From NCBI GenBank assembly GCA_022575985.1, contig JAKSXM010000014.1, positions 18,228,001 through 18,292,000 on the forward strand: 64,000 nucleotides of DNA, given 5' to 3'. The stretch is from Anagrus nilaparvatae (Eukaryota; Arthropoda; Insecta; Hymenoptera; Mymaridae). Every line of letters starts with the position of its first letter. The stretch's first letter is position 1. The translations under genes and the position numbers were made by a program. Positions 25,444 through 37,527 of this stretch are shown piece by piece. The notes beneath the pieces are model-generated. The model searched no databases. It had not been told where the DNA came from and saw only the letters and a list, made by a program, of their open reading frames with translations.

Positions 25444-27573
25444 ATGGCGGGCTTCCAAGATGAAGATAAATCACAATTTCCAATTCAAAATATTCCTTCA
25501 GTTGTACAAATCTTCCAAAATCAGTTGGAGAACAGTTTTGAGCCGGATCTTGCTCTGCTCTCCATTCTTGCTGGTGCTGTTGAAAATTCACTAACTTGTA
25601 ACAGAAATTTTGATAATGAAGAAGAAGAAGAAGAAGAAATTTCTTATGATGAATTAAAACTTCCAGCAATTGAATTTCAAAGTGCTCAAGCTCTTCACAG
25701 TAAATTTCAATCGATCATTAAAAATGCTGTTGATATGACACAATTTGAATCAAAGTTCGCCACTAGAGAACTCGTTAAAAAAGTTTCTGATGTTATTTGG
25801 AATTCTTTAAGCAGAAATTATTATAAAGATAGAGCTCATTTACAAAATTTATATAGTTATTTAACATGTAATCAATTAGATTGTTTTGGAGCAGCTTTAG
25901 CAGTTGTAGCAGGTTGTCAAGTTTTGGGGTTTCATGATGTACATCTTGCTCTTTCAGAAGATCATGCATGGGTTGTTTATGGTTCTAATGATGAAACAGT
26001 AGAAGTCACATGGCATGGTGAGTAGCTTTTTTTTTATGAATATTGTTTTTAAATATAAATTATATTGCTAAAAATTTTTTATGCTTTATTAGGTAAAGGG
26101 AATGAAGATAAACGAGGACAGTCAGTTGATACAGGCGTAGCATCTAAATCATGGGTATATTTAGATGGCGAGGCTGTTGTGTGTGATAGAGCTATGGAAG
26201 TTGCTTCTATTGTTTCTGCTATTAATCCTAGTCTAACAGCAACTGCTGATGCTCCAGAAGTAGCATTGCTACAACAAGAATTACTCTGGTTATTATATGA
26301 TTTAGGACATTTAACAAAATTTCCAATGGCTTTAGGCAATCTAGGAGATTTAGAGGAATCAGTTCCAACCCCTAAGAGACCTCCAGCTGTAAATCTTTTT
26401 CAAGTAATTTAATTTTTTCAAATTAATTTATTGTTTTCAAAAAATATTTTTTTTTATGAAATGCATATAAATTTTAAATTATTGATATTTTAATTAGGAA
26501 GCTATTCAGTCAGCAAGAAAGTACTATAATAATGCACATATATATCCATACATGTATCAAGGAGGTTACCTTTACAGGCATGCTTTACATGCTAATGCTC
26601 TTGCCTCGTGGGCTGATGCTGCAGATGTTTTACGAAGGTAATACAAATCATTTAAAATGTCTCAGTATTAAGTTAATATGAAAATCTATATGAAGTAACG
26701 ATTTTAGGTATAATTATTCAAGGGACGATGGAGAAATTTATAAAGAACTACTAGAAATTGCCAATGAATTAATACCACATGCCGTCAGAGTAGATGAAAG
26801 ATTATTAAGGCAACCACGTTGTTTTGGTTATTTATTAAGATTTTATGATGGGATTTGTCAGTGGGAAGAAGGTGCTAATACTCCAGTCTTACATATTGGT
26901 TGGGCTCGACCACTTGTTAATACTATTTCAAAATTTGATGCAAATATTCGAGCACAAGTAATAATTGATTGTTATGATGAAGAACCTAAATGTGATGATG
27001 ATCGAGCAAAGCAAGAAAATCATTCTGATGAAAATCTTAATAATAATAATAATAATTATTATAAAACAAAGGTTCTTTTATTATATGAAATAAAAAAATT
27101 AATCTCTATTTTTAATTATTTAAATTTAATATTTTTAGGAAAGAGGTAGTAGCACGGTAATGAAAAACCTTGAAACAAAAGTACCTGAAAATCCAGAACC
27201 TTCATGGATTCAAGTACTAACTGCAGCATGTAGTGAAAAAATTTTAAACAGAGACTATTTATTGCAAAGGGACAGTGAGCCATTTATATCACCGTCTGCT
27301 GATTTATCAACTGACAGTATATCAACTCCGTCAACATCATATGAAAGTTTTGAAAATGAATTTGAAGCAGACTTTGAAAATGAAAGCCCAAGAATAATAT
27401 TGTATAGCCAGAAAATGAAAGGTTTGAAAGATTTATTATTAAGTGAAAAATTAAATACTCATGCAATATCTCTGCAATTAACGGCCCAAAGTCAAGTTCA
27501 AGTTGGTAAAAAAACTCGTGGTAATGATGAAATCGGTGTAAATCAACGACCTAAAAGAACGCGTCGTGAATAA
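25444..27573 (+). CDS. Mnn1: Menin (MEN1 / Mnn1 homologue), five coding exons
   Basis: Coding exons are 25444-26017, 26093-26403, 26498-26637, 26708-27071 and 27139-27573. They total 1824 nt, or 607 residues plus stop, very close to the ~610 of human menin, and every junction keeps frame. Signature stretches include [82 protein letters not shown] and [10 protein letters not shown]. Menin is a nuclear scaffold that binds MLL/Trithorax methyltransferases and JunD. An in-frame TGA at 25423 fixes the ATG (ATCATGG context). Insertions relative to vertebrates are a seven-Glu run (residues 59-65) and an Asn run at the end of exon 4. The exon 4 donor, AAG|GTTCTT, is weak. A nuclear-localisation-like KRTRRE ends the protein. 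Confidence 0.97.
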
Positions 27574-30500
27574 AAATAATTATTTTTTAAAAATAAATTA
27601 AAACGCTTTCATAAGTACCTTACTCAGTCAAATATATTTTTATTTTTTGACTGAAATACTCTATGTAAAAAAAACCTCACTATATAGTATTAAAAATATA
27701 AGCTGTTCAAGAAAAGTTTTTAATTAAACATAATTTTTTGTTGTAGTTGCCAAAAAAAATTTTTTGTGCCATTATTAAAAAAAAAAAAAAAACAATAATA
27801 TTAATAATGGTTTCATAAGTACATCTTTATGTAACATTCATAAATAAAGTAATATCGTGATAGAAATATTTACAGAGTAGTACAAAAATTGAATTTTCAG
27901 TTAATAAATAAAAATTAAGGGCATTTCATCTTAATTACTTACTGAAAATCATTTTCAAATGATATTGTAAAAAATTTAAGTTATCTATAACATATTTTAA
28001 ATAATTTAAAAAAATTACAGTTATGTTAACATAAAGTTTTAGCTGATTTAAATTTTTGATATTTCCTAATTTGAAATATATAGAGGAAAAATAAGTCGAA
28101 AATAGACAATATGCAGTTTGATCCAATTTTATCGGTATCTTATATTTTTTTGACTTTTTAAATTCAAATATCATACATTTCAGCCAGAAATGGTCTCATT
28201 ATTGAATTATTTCTCATTTCAAGTCATGCCTGATAAAATCTTAATAATTAAAAATTAATAATAAATAAAAATTTTACTATTTTGTGCTTCAAATGTATGC
28301 AATATTAGTTTTTAATGATCTAAAAATTATAAGAGCATAATTAAAAAATTAAATTAACCTACTGTTATAACAAAAATCAAAAAGTTTTTACAGAATAGAA
28401 CTGTTGTTTCACTGATTCTTAATCATTTTTTTTTTTTCATATTAAAAAGTCAAATCACGTTATTACTTTATGTTAATAATCAATATATATTTATAATTAT
28501 TCTTCACTTAAGTTTTTTTATCCACCAATTATATTATTAACGTGTTGCTGCACCACATTTTTATTAATAAAAAATAATTGCTTTTTTAAAATAATATAAC
28601 ATTCCGCTCATTCTAGATTTTTATAAATAAATAAGTTATATATTATAAGCTAACTAATTATTTATTAATATATTAAATATATAATTTATTAGATGCTTTT
28701 TTTATTTATCATTTATTCATTAATAATTAATTTACTAACTTTCTTTGTTACAATCATTTAATTTAAAATTTTTCAACATAGTGTAAGTATAGATTATTAA
28801 AAGATAATGTGAATGTCCCCAAATTTTATAAACGTTTTTAAACCAATAAAATATAGATTTCATGAAAATAATTTAACAGATTGTTATACCGTAGAATAAT
28901 AAAGTTGTTATGAATAAATGATGAATTAAAAATATTATAATGGAGAAAGAAAATGTGAAAAAAAGCTATCATACTGTGATGCTCAAAAACTACTATACGT
29001 ATTACATAAGTTAAAATAATATATATGTCGACATCATTATATTAAAAAAAAGTTTTAGTTTTTCTGAGCCATATATATACATAAATATATATATATATAA
29101 AATTTGATTAATATAATATTAGAATAATGACTATTAAGCAATACTATTATACATATAATCGAAGCATTAAAATATAATATTAGATACCTACTCAAAATAT
29201 ATACGATTGTAAATATGTAAACATGTAAAATTTTAATTAAAAATTGTTATTTTAATAAATAATGTGATATCTTCTGCTTAAGATAGTATTTTAGAGGCCT
29301 TCATTTTCTTCAGTTTTTAAAGTTTTTTTAAATCAGGTCTTTAATTTTTTTTGGAAATTCTGAGAAAAAAAATCAAATGAACAAAAAATATAATTTACTT
29401 TATTTATTAAATGTATAAAAAATAATGCTTTACGCAGTGCGTAATATGCTCATTAATTTTATTTATTAAAAAAATATTGTAAATATTTAATATATGCATT
29501 CTAATTGTTAAATTGGCAAAAATAACTGAATTACAGTATTAAAAACTTATATTTACTGCTTCGATTGTCTTAATGCTTAAGTCATTTATTTTATGTTTGT
29601 TTTTTAAATAAAGGCTTTATGTGCCTAATTAAATATATATTTATATCCATTTTAACTTGAAAAAAAAAATGTTTTACTTTACTAATTAATCGATTGATCT
29701 TGCCATAAAAATTCAGTTGAACAACAATATTATTATTTTATCGATATACTCATTTATCAGTAAACTGAAATAAGTGATTAATTTAGAGACTGTTACTAAT
29801 AACTTATTTTAAAAAAAACACGATTTTTGATATTATTTTTAAGATTTATTTTTTAATTTATGCTTGTCATTAAAACGTTTTGAAAGAATTTCTTTTTTAA
29901 TTAGATACTGATATAAAAAGCAAGATTCAAAATTATTTGCCTTAATATGTAAATTAGTTACATAATATAAATATTAATTTAAGCATTAATTAATACAGGT
30001 CTACAAAAAACAAAAACAAGTATACTCATTGATCAGATTATTTAAAAAATAGCTAACAGCAGGTTTAAAATAATATTTCGCATAAATAAAATGCATAATC
30101 TAAATAATTTTCAGTTTTGAATTTTTGTTGGCCTGTGTAATTAAATAATTTAAGAAATTGATCCAAAATTGATTATATGATATTAAAGATTTTATATTGA
30201 TATGGAATTAGCAGGTCTATTTTAATTATAAATTATATAATTTTCAAGTCAAATAAGTAATTTTAGTCATTAAAGTAATTTTAAATAAAAATTTTAAACT
30301 AAATTATTCTTCAAAAATGTAAATACATATTACCACTAATGATAAAAACAGCATAATAAAAAAAAAATTTTAAATATTATTTTGCACTATAAAAAAGTGT
30401 ACTATATTATAATAAAAATCTACTATTGTAGAAAAGTCAGTATTTTTGTATTGTAATTTTTATTTAATAATAAATTTTTAGCGTCCATGTTTATAATTTT

Positions 30501-32639
30501 TTTTTTTTGATGCATGATTTTTAAAAATAAAGAAAATATTATATGTACATGATTTTAAATTTATATTTAAAAAATATAAGTAAATTGTAAAAAATTTATA
30601 TGAATGCCTTGTAAAATATTCTGCCCAGAATTTACTATACGGACAGTAAATTTTCTATCATCATAATATGTATACTATCCAAATGGTAAATACTTGGACA
30701 TGATTTTTTATAAAGTATATCTTAAAAATTATATTGTTTTAAAAATAAGAGCTTTGTAAACCAAAAAAAAAAAGATTTATGTAAATTTTGTAATTAAATT
30801 TTAAATTTTATGTTCGAGACAAAAATTAAATTTTACCAATATTAATAATACAAAATTTTAACTGTACATAAAATTAAAAAAAAAAATCTCAGTGTTTCTT
30901 CCCGGTGTGCAAGGCATGAAAAATAATTGCTTTATATTTTAATTTTCATTTTGTGGATAAGAGCAAAAGTTCTTTTTCATATAAAATATTGAATTATTTT
31001 AAACAGTAGATATATATTTTTTAATATTTTATGTAATTATTTTTAAAATCAATCATAATTATAATCAAAAGTTTGTATACGTTGAAGAGTTAAAGAAACT
31101 TAAATTAAAAATATTATGCTGTATTCTGCAAAACAGTAAAGTGTATTAATTTGGCCTTTTAAACCCTTATTTGCCTACTATTTAAATGTGGTAGAGATGC
31201 GTACAAGAGTCAGTAAAAAAACGATTTATTACGTAATATACATATGAGTAAATTTAGAAATCAAATTTTAAGAGGACTAGGGCTACGGAAACTCATGAAA
31301 TGAATTCATTTTTACAATGCTATTTTTTAAGGCTGGTTTTAATTAACAATTAATTAATGTTGAAGTCGAGGTTGTTATCAACATATTATTAATTCCTCTT
31401 AAATTTATTTTAAATCAAAAAGTCAAATTAAATTCATTATTGTTAATAATATGTTGCAAAAAATTTTTCATTTGCTTATCAATTTATTTTTATAAATCCC
31501 GAACGAAAATCGTTTTTTAGTTGATTCTTACCACTGTAGAGTATTTTTACCCAATTATTAAAATAAACATTTATAATTATATGTATTTTAATTAATTCTA
31601 TTTCCTTTTCAAAGCAAAAAAAAAAATCATGCAGACAAACCAATCATGTTTACAAATTAAAAATTTAATTTTGTCTTTATCTCTTCATATTAAAAGATCT
31701 GATCATTATTATATATTCATTAGTATATTGATATTTTGAAATTGAAACTCTTTTTAATAATCACATGAATCATATAAATATTATAAAAAAAAATGTGTTT
31801 ATGGATATTAGAACTAACTATCAAAAATAATAAATTCAATAATGAAATACTTTTTTTCAGATTTATATTGTATTTATATTTCAAGACTATTGGTTTTTAA
31901 TTAAATTATAGGTATTTTCTAATTTACACATTAATTTATGTAAAAAAAATATGAATGCTTTTGTAATTTTTAAAAATGTAATATTTTTATGAATAAATTG
32001 TTTGAATAATAAAGTTAATAATGAAAATATTAAAATGTACATTTTTTATTGATATTCTTTGTAAAATACTTTATTCAAATGTAGATTAAAAAAAAAGCAA
32101 AAAATATTTTTTAGTAATTTTATTAATCTAAATATTATAAGCAGCATTAATAAATAAATCATAATCTTTGTTAATTTAAAATAGCTTATTTGTATTAATT
32201 TTTCATTATGTACTTAAAATTAAAACGCATATGGGAAATTTTGTAAAATAAATTGTCATAGTACATCTTATATTTATTTTATTTATGTTAAAAATCAATA
32301 TAATAAAATTGAAATGCTGCTTTTTTACTTTAAAAAAATACTCATGTTTATTATTTCATTTTACCTTTAAAAATGTCATTTTAAATCTGTCAATTTTTAA
32401 ATTAATTTTTGCATATTTAAAAATATTGACGAGTGTTTTTAAATGTTCAGGAATTTTTTGATCTCGCATGTAAAAAAAATAAATTAGGATTTTAATTTTC
32501 ACTTTTACTGAGTTTTTTTAGTCAAAAAAGGTTTGCTTCATTTGGGCACTTTTTCTCAAAAACAAAGAGAATTTTTACGCATGTCATTTTTGGGTTTTTA
32601 TTTCACAATGTCTCAAACTCACAATATTTAAAAAGACTT
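27574..32639. other. Menin 3' flank and AT-rich intergenic DNA
   Basis: AATAAA at 27592-27597, 19 bp after the menin stop, is the nearest candidate polyadenylation signal, and others follow. Beyond it lie about 5 kb of extremely AT-rich sequence with no exon, RNA gene or recognisable transposon. The frames that are open here are A/T-run artefacts. Confidence 0.55.
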
Positions 32640-33240
32640 TTTAGCACATAAACATACTCAAATTTCCCTCATTTTTTTTTTTTAAATTTTTTTTACCAAA
32701 AAATCTCGATATACTTTTTTTATTTTTTTTATTTGGATGTAATACCTACCTCATTTTTTCCCATGAAAGTACTAATGTCTTGAAGTATCTTTTTTACTCG
32801 ATATCTTGAATCTTATAATTTATTTTTTGAAAATTTTTTTCACCAAAAAATACAAAAAATATCAATTTTTTTTTGCTTTTTGGACACAGTACCTACTTAA
32901 TTTATTTCTATGGGATACTAGTTTTAGAAATATGTTTTATAGTAATTTTTTGGATCTGATACATAATTTTTCCAAAATTTTATTCTAAAAATTTTTGCCG
33001 TCAAAAAATACAAAAATGCCAAATTTTTTTTGTTTTAGGACATAGTATTTAATTTCTTTCTATGAGAGTGCTAATACCTAGAATTATTGTTTTTAAAGGA
33101 TTTCTCCATCTGATACGTAATTTTTCGAATTTTTATTTTTCAAAATTTTTTACATAAAAAAATTTAAAAAACACCAATAATTTTTATCTTTTTGGACGAT
33201 GTACTTAATATATTTCTATGAAAGTACTAGTACGTACCTA
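32640..33240 (-). repeat. ~150-bp monomer array, opposite orientation to 21650-24075
   Basis: Four monomers are seen as reverse complements of the upstream array. Each has the GTA-CTNA-TTT-CTATG/CCATG-AAAGTACTA core, at about 32740, 32888, 33040 and 33190, so the period is again about 150 bp. AAATCTCGATATAC... and CTCGATATCTTGAATC blocks match the GATATCGAGT block of the first array. Confidence 0.75.
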
Positions 33241-33244
33241 GAAC

Positions 33245-33865
33245 TAACGACCACCGCCAGATTTGTTCTACTAAAGGTTTTTTGGATCAGCGATCACGAA
33301 TTTCGGGGACTTTTCTATAAGAAATAGGCGGAAAAACCTTATTGCAAAAACTACCCCTAAAAATGTGTACTTTTGATGTATTAGAATTTGAAGTCTCCAG
33401 ATTTAGTCCATATACCAGATTTTTTGAATCACAGATCACGAAATTCCGAGGTCATTTCAACTTAAAATTGGCGCTTCACCCTTAAATTAGTTAAAACTAC
33501 CCATAAAAGGGGTATTTTCGATGTATTTCATATTTTAGCTAATTTAAGGGTGAAGTGGCAATGTTTAATAGACAGGATCCTGAAATTCGTAAATTGCATT
33601 CAAAAAACTAATATGGACCAAATCTGGTTACTGAAAGAGCCAAAATGCTAATTTAAGGGTAAAATATTAATTTTTCAAAAAAAAGTCCCCGAAATTCTGC
33701 GACTCGAAAAAGCCACGTGGACTAAATCTGGAGACTTCAAATACATTAAAAATACCCGTTTTTAATAAAAGTTTTTGCAAATTGGAAATTTTTCATTGAA
33801 AATACCCCGAAATTCATGATCAGCTATCAAAAAAACCGATAGCAGACCAAATCTGGTGGTGACCG
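33245..33865. mobile_element. Foldback element, CACC-AGATTTG termini
   Basis: The left end CCACCGCCAGATTTGTTCTA, with AGCGATCACGAATTTCGGGG following, is mirrored by the right end CACCAGATTTGGTCTGCTA read on the minus strand, with CATGAATTTCGGGG inside it. CTTAAATTAG near 33485 pairs with CTAATTTAAGGGTGAAG near 33540, so the axis is near 33515. It adjoins a C-run at 33875-33888. No target duplication was assigned. Confidence 0.6.
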
Positions 33866-34237
33866 TAAATGTGACACCCCCCCCCCCCAAATTCTCTAAA
33901 AAGATTTGTAATTTTAATTTTGCAATGAATTTTTGTTTTATGATTGTGAGTTTAGTAGGCTATACCTATATATGTTACGCATTGCTTTGATATTTTCCAA
34001 ACTGAATTTTTTTGTTTTATCCCAAAAGGTTTCTAAAATTTTTAAAATTGTTTTTCTTTGTAAAAGTAAGAATTTCAATGGATAAAAATCCAAAAACATT
34101 CATTTTATTTTTTTTGCATTTTGAGAGTAAAAAAAGGGAAATTCTAGACGAAAAAATAGTACTCAAAAGCTATTTTATTTTATAAAGAAATCTAGAAAAA
34201 TATTCTATAGCTCAATTGATACCCTGCATTACAATAT

Positions 34238-34446
34238 CAGAGGCGGATCTAGAAAATTTTTCGGGGGGGTCATTTCAATCAAATTACAAAAAATTTTCTA
34301 AAAAAGGTCCTTCAAATTTTTTTCGGGGAGTCAAAATGGTACTTCTCGTTAATTATATAACATAAAATTAGCTAAAAAAAGGTAAAACTGACCGCTGAGG
34401 ACGGGTCAATTGACCCCTTTAGCCCCCCCCCCTGTACCCGCCACTG
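34238..34446. mobile_element. Small hAT-like MITE
   Basis: The ends CAGAGGCGGATCTAG and (right, read inward) CAGTGGCGGGTACAG form short inverted repeats of the CAGNGGCGG type common in hAT transposons. G- and C-runs lie inside each end. The expected 8-bp target duplication is not clear (TACAATAT left, AATATAAA right), so the family assignment is tentative. No coding content. Confidence 0.5.
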
Positions 34447-34705
34447 AATATAAACAGTTGGATAGGCTCAATTAAACTGAAGTGGTTCCACTTTGAGAAA
34501 AAATTCTTTATTATGATTACTTTTGTCTCAAAAAGAAAATATTTTTAATTTTGGACTCAATGAGCGTATTTTTTTTTTACACAAAAGAAGTATATGCGTA
34601 TAAAAAAAAAGACTTTAAAAGTAAAAATTTCAGGGCGTCAGTTCATTTTCTCCGTATAAAAAAAAAAAAATTAAAAAAAGTACTGATATCAAAAAAGGAA
34701 TCCAA

Positions 34706-36873
34706 GCAAGGTGTCAGTGATGGCCGCAATAATTTGTCTATGGCTAAATTTAAACCAAACCGGCACAAGATGCATGGTCGGGTCTTCAAATCGGTTCCAA
34801 AGTATTTTTTTTCGAAAGTACTACATGCCAATTTTTAGCTTATAAGGTTCAGTCCTCGATTTTCGGCGACCATTTTTGTGTCTTGGACTCTTATAAAAAA
34901 AGTAAGAAAAATGAGAAAAAATTTGTCTTATTTTTTCTGTAAAAAACACACATTTACATGAAAAATTTTTTCCTCTTAGACCCGGATAGGAAATTTCCCG
35001 TAGAATCCAATTCTGGGGTCAAAAAAATTTTTGAGCTGCGCATGCGCGAGAAATCGCTAAAATATCGCTAAACCCCCTTTTTTTTTAAATTCGAATTTCT
35101 CAAAAGTATATAAATAAAAAATCCTCTAGTAGGTTTCAAAGTACTTCTGATACTTCAAAGTTTACGACGAAAAAGAGAAACCACTGGGTTATTGCGTTTT
35201 GAGAGCTCTAGATCAAAATATAGCAGCTTTAAAAGTTTATTATTTACAAAATTCAAATTTCCCGCCAAGTCACGTGACCAATTAAAAATCTGACCAAAAA
35301 TTCGGATTCTGCGGGAAATTTTACATAAGAATACCAATTTTTGTGTATTTTCAAAATTTTGTATCAATTTTACGAATTTTTGAATTTTTAACCTAAATAC
35401 TTAAAATTTCAAAAAAAATGCATTTATCAAAAAACGATGTTTTATTGGTTTTTTCATTTTTTTAATCATTTAAAATTTAACTAAAGCAAAAAGTATAAAC
35501 TTTTTTGATAAAATATAAGTGAATGAATGTTAAATTTCAAAATTTTAATCATATTAAAAGTTTATATTTCATTTTAATGAATTTTAAATGATTAGAAGTG
35601 TGAAAAAATCAATAAAACATCGTTTTTTGATAAATGCATTTTTTTTGAAATTTTAAGTATTTTGGTGAAAAATTTAAAAATTCGTAAAATTGATACAAAA
35701 TTTTGAAAATACACAAAAAAATTGGTATTCTTATATAAAATTTCCCGCGGAATCCAAATTTTTGGTCAGATTTTTAATTGGTCACGTGACTTGGCGGGAA
35801 ATTTAAAATTTGTAAAAAATGAACTTTTAAAGCTGCTCTATTTTGATCTAGAGCTCTCAAAACGCAATAACCCAGTGGTTTCTCTTTTTCGTCGTAAACT
35901 TTGAAGTATCAGAAGTACTTTGAAACCTACTAGAGGATTTTTTATTTATATACTTTTGAGAAATTCGAATTTAAAAAAAAAAGGGGGTTTAGCGATATTT
36001 TAGCAATTTCTCGCGCATGCGCAGCTCAAAAAATTTTTTTAACCCCAGAATTGGATTCTACGAGAAATTTCCTATCCGGGCCTAAGAGGAAAAAATTTTT
36101 CATGTAAATGTGTGTTTTTTACAGAAAAAATAAGACAAATTTTTTCTCATTTTTCTTACTTTTTTTATAAGAGTCCAAGACACAAAAATAGTCGCCAAAA
36201 ATCGAGGACTGAACCTTATAAGCTAAAAATTGGCATGGAGGCTTATTTTTAGTAGTACTTTCGAAAAAAAATACTTTGGAACCGATTTGAAGACCCGACC
36301 ATGCATCTTGTGCCGGTTTGGTTTAAATTTAGCCCTATAATTGCATAAAGTTTAAAAATCTTTAAAAAATATACTTTCGACTGCAATTTAACAAGCACAC
36401 ATTATTTTTTTAAAATTAAAATTCTACAATTTTAAAATTAGTTTTTAGTAAATCAAAATTTTTAATTCTTAAAAATATCAAACATTTGTAATAGAAGGAA
36501 ATAAGTGAAAATGAATTTACGAATATATTTGAGTTTTGGAATAAAAAAACTGCGCCATCGGTTATCTTAAAAAAATTTCATTCGTAATATTAGAATTTCT
36601 ATTTGCTCACCGATGGTGCATTTTTTTTTATTCCAAAACTCAAATATATTCGTAAATTCATTTTCATTCATTTCCTTCTATTATAAATGTTTGATATTTT
36701 TAAGAATTAAAAATTTTGATTTACTAAAAACTAATTTTAAAATTGTAGAATTTTAATTTAAAAAAATAATGTATGATTGATAAATTACAGTCGAAAGTAT
36801 ATATTTTAAAGATTTTTAAACTTTATGCAATTATAGACAAATTATTGCGGCCATCACTGACACCTTGCTTGCA
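34706..36873. mobile_element. Large foldback element interrupted by a second element
   Basis: The tip CAAGCAAGGTGTCAGTGATG (34706) is the complement of CATCACTGACACCTTGCTTG (ending 36873). Long, nearly identical arms run from 34706 to about 35490 and from about 35560 outward, with the loop near 35525. GGAATTTC-type and CGCATGCGC blocks occur in both arms (35040 and 36015). The right arm is split at its outer end by the element at 36336-36835. Open frames at 35155-35367 (minus) and 35722-35904 (plus) are the same sequence seen in both arms, not independent genes. Confidence 0.8.
36336..36835. mobile_element. TA-flanked foldback MITE nested in the larger palindrome
   Basis: The ends are TATAATTGCATAAAGTTTAA and its complement, ending TTAAACTTTATGCAATTATA. 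The arms are nearly complementary and contain ACTGCGCCATCGG/CCGATGGTGCA near the centre (about 36590). The left arm of the host element has the uninterrupted sequence (TTTGTCTATGGC), so the insertion site was TA and is duplicated. That fits the Tc1/mariner superfamily. About 500 bp, no transposase. Confidence 0.75.
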
Positions 36874-36925
36874 AAAAAAGAAAAAATAATTGAAATTAAA
36901 GTTTTTGCGTTTGACAATACGCATA

Positions 36926-37525
36926 CAGTAGTTCCTCGACTTACGAACTTTTTGGGACCGAAAAATGGTTCGTAAGTCGAAAAGTTTGTAAGTCGAAAAA
37001 TAAAAAAAAAAAGGATTTTGGGGTCGAGTAGTATGTACATTATTGATATTATCATGGGATATTATACAAGACAAAACTAAATACAACTAAATACAACTGA
37101 ATCCTTGAAAAATCCTTTATTCTGAATTTAAAACAAATTATAAACAATAAAATAAAAATTTATAAGCCTAGAGGAAAAATATAAAGCGATGGTTTAAAAA
37201 TTAAAAATTCCAGAAAATATCAGAATCCTATACAAAATAAAAGATTCATAAATAAAATAAATTTTAATCGATTTTAATAAGCTTACTTATCAATTGTAAA
37301 CAATTAATATGGATTTTCCAAAAATATTATTTCTTATTCCCCATTTCATAAAGACTTTAGTAGGGATTAAAACTAAGGTGCCCCCATAGTGAAGTATAAA
37401 TGGCTCTGTACTTTTTGAAAAAGAACAAAAAAAAGAAGATACGAACAATTTTTATAAAATTATAAATTTTTCATGTTCTAAAAAAAAGTTCGTAAGTCGA
37501 GGGTTCGTAAGTCGATGAACTACTG
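36926..37525. mobile_element. Tc1/mariner (pogo-like) MITE, 600 bp
   Basis: Terminal repeats CAGTAGTTCCTCGACTTACG and the right-end complement CGATGAACTACTG are flanked by TA on both sides (36924-36925 and 37526-37527). Sub-terminal repeats of TTCGTAAGTCGA occur two or three times at each end. The CAGT start, TA target and CTCGACTTACGAA sequence resemble pogo/Tigger-type ends. No transposase frame is present. Confidence 0.75.
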
Positions 37526-37527
37526 TA

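Noticed and set aside
34238..34446. 8-bp target duplication for the hAT-like element
   Set aside because: The left and right flanks share only AATAT out of register, so a duplication cannot be claimed.
35155..35904. Two open frames on opposite strands encoding nearly the same peptide
   Set aside because: They are the same DNA seen in the two arms of the foldback at 34706-36873. Similarity follows from the palindrome, with no start context or domain.
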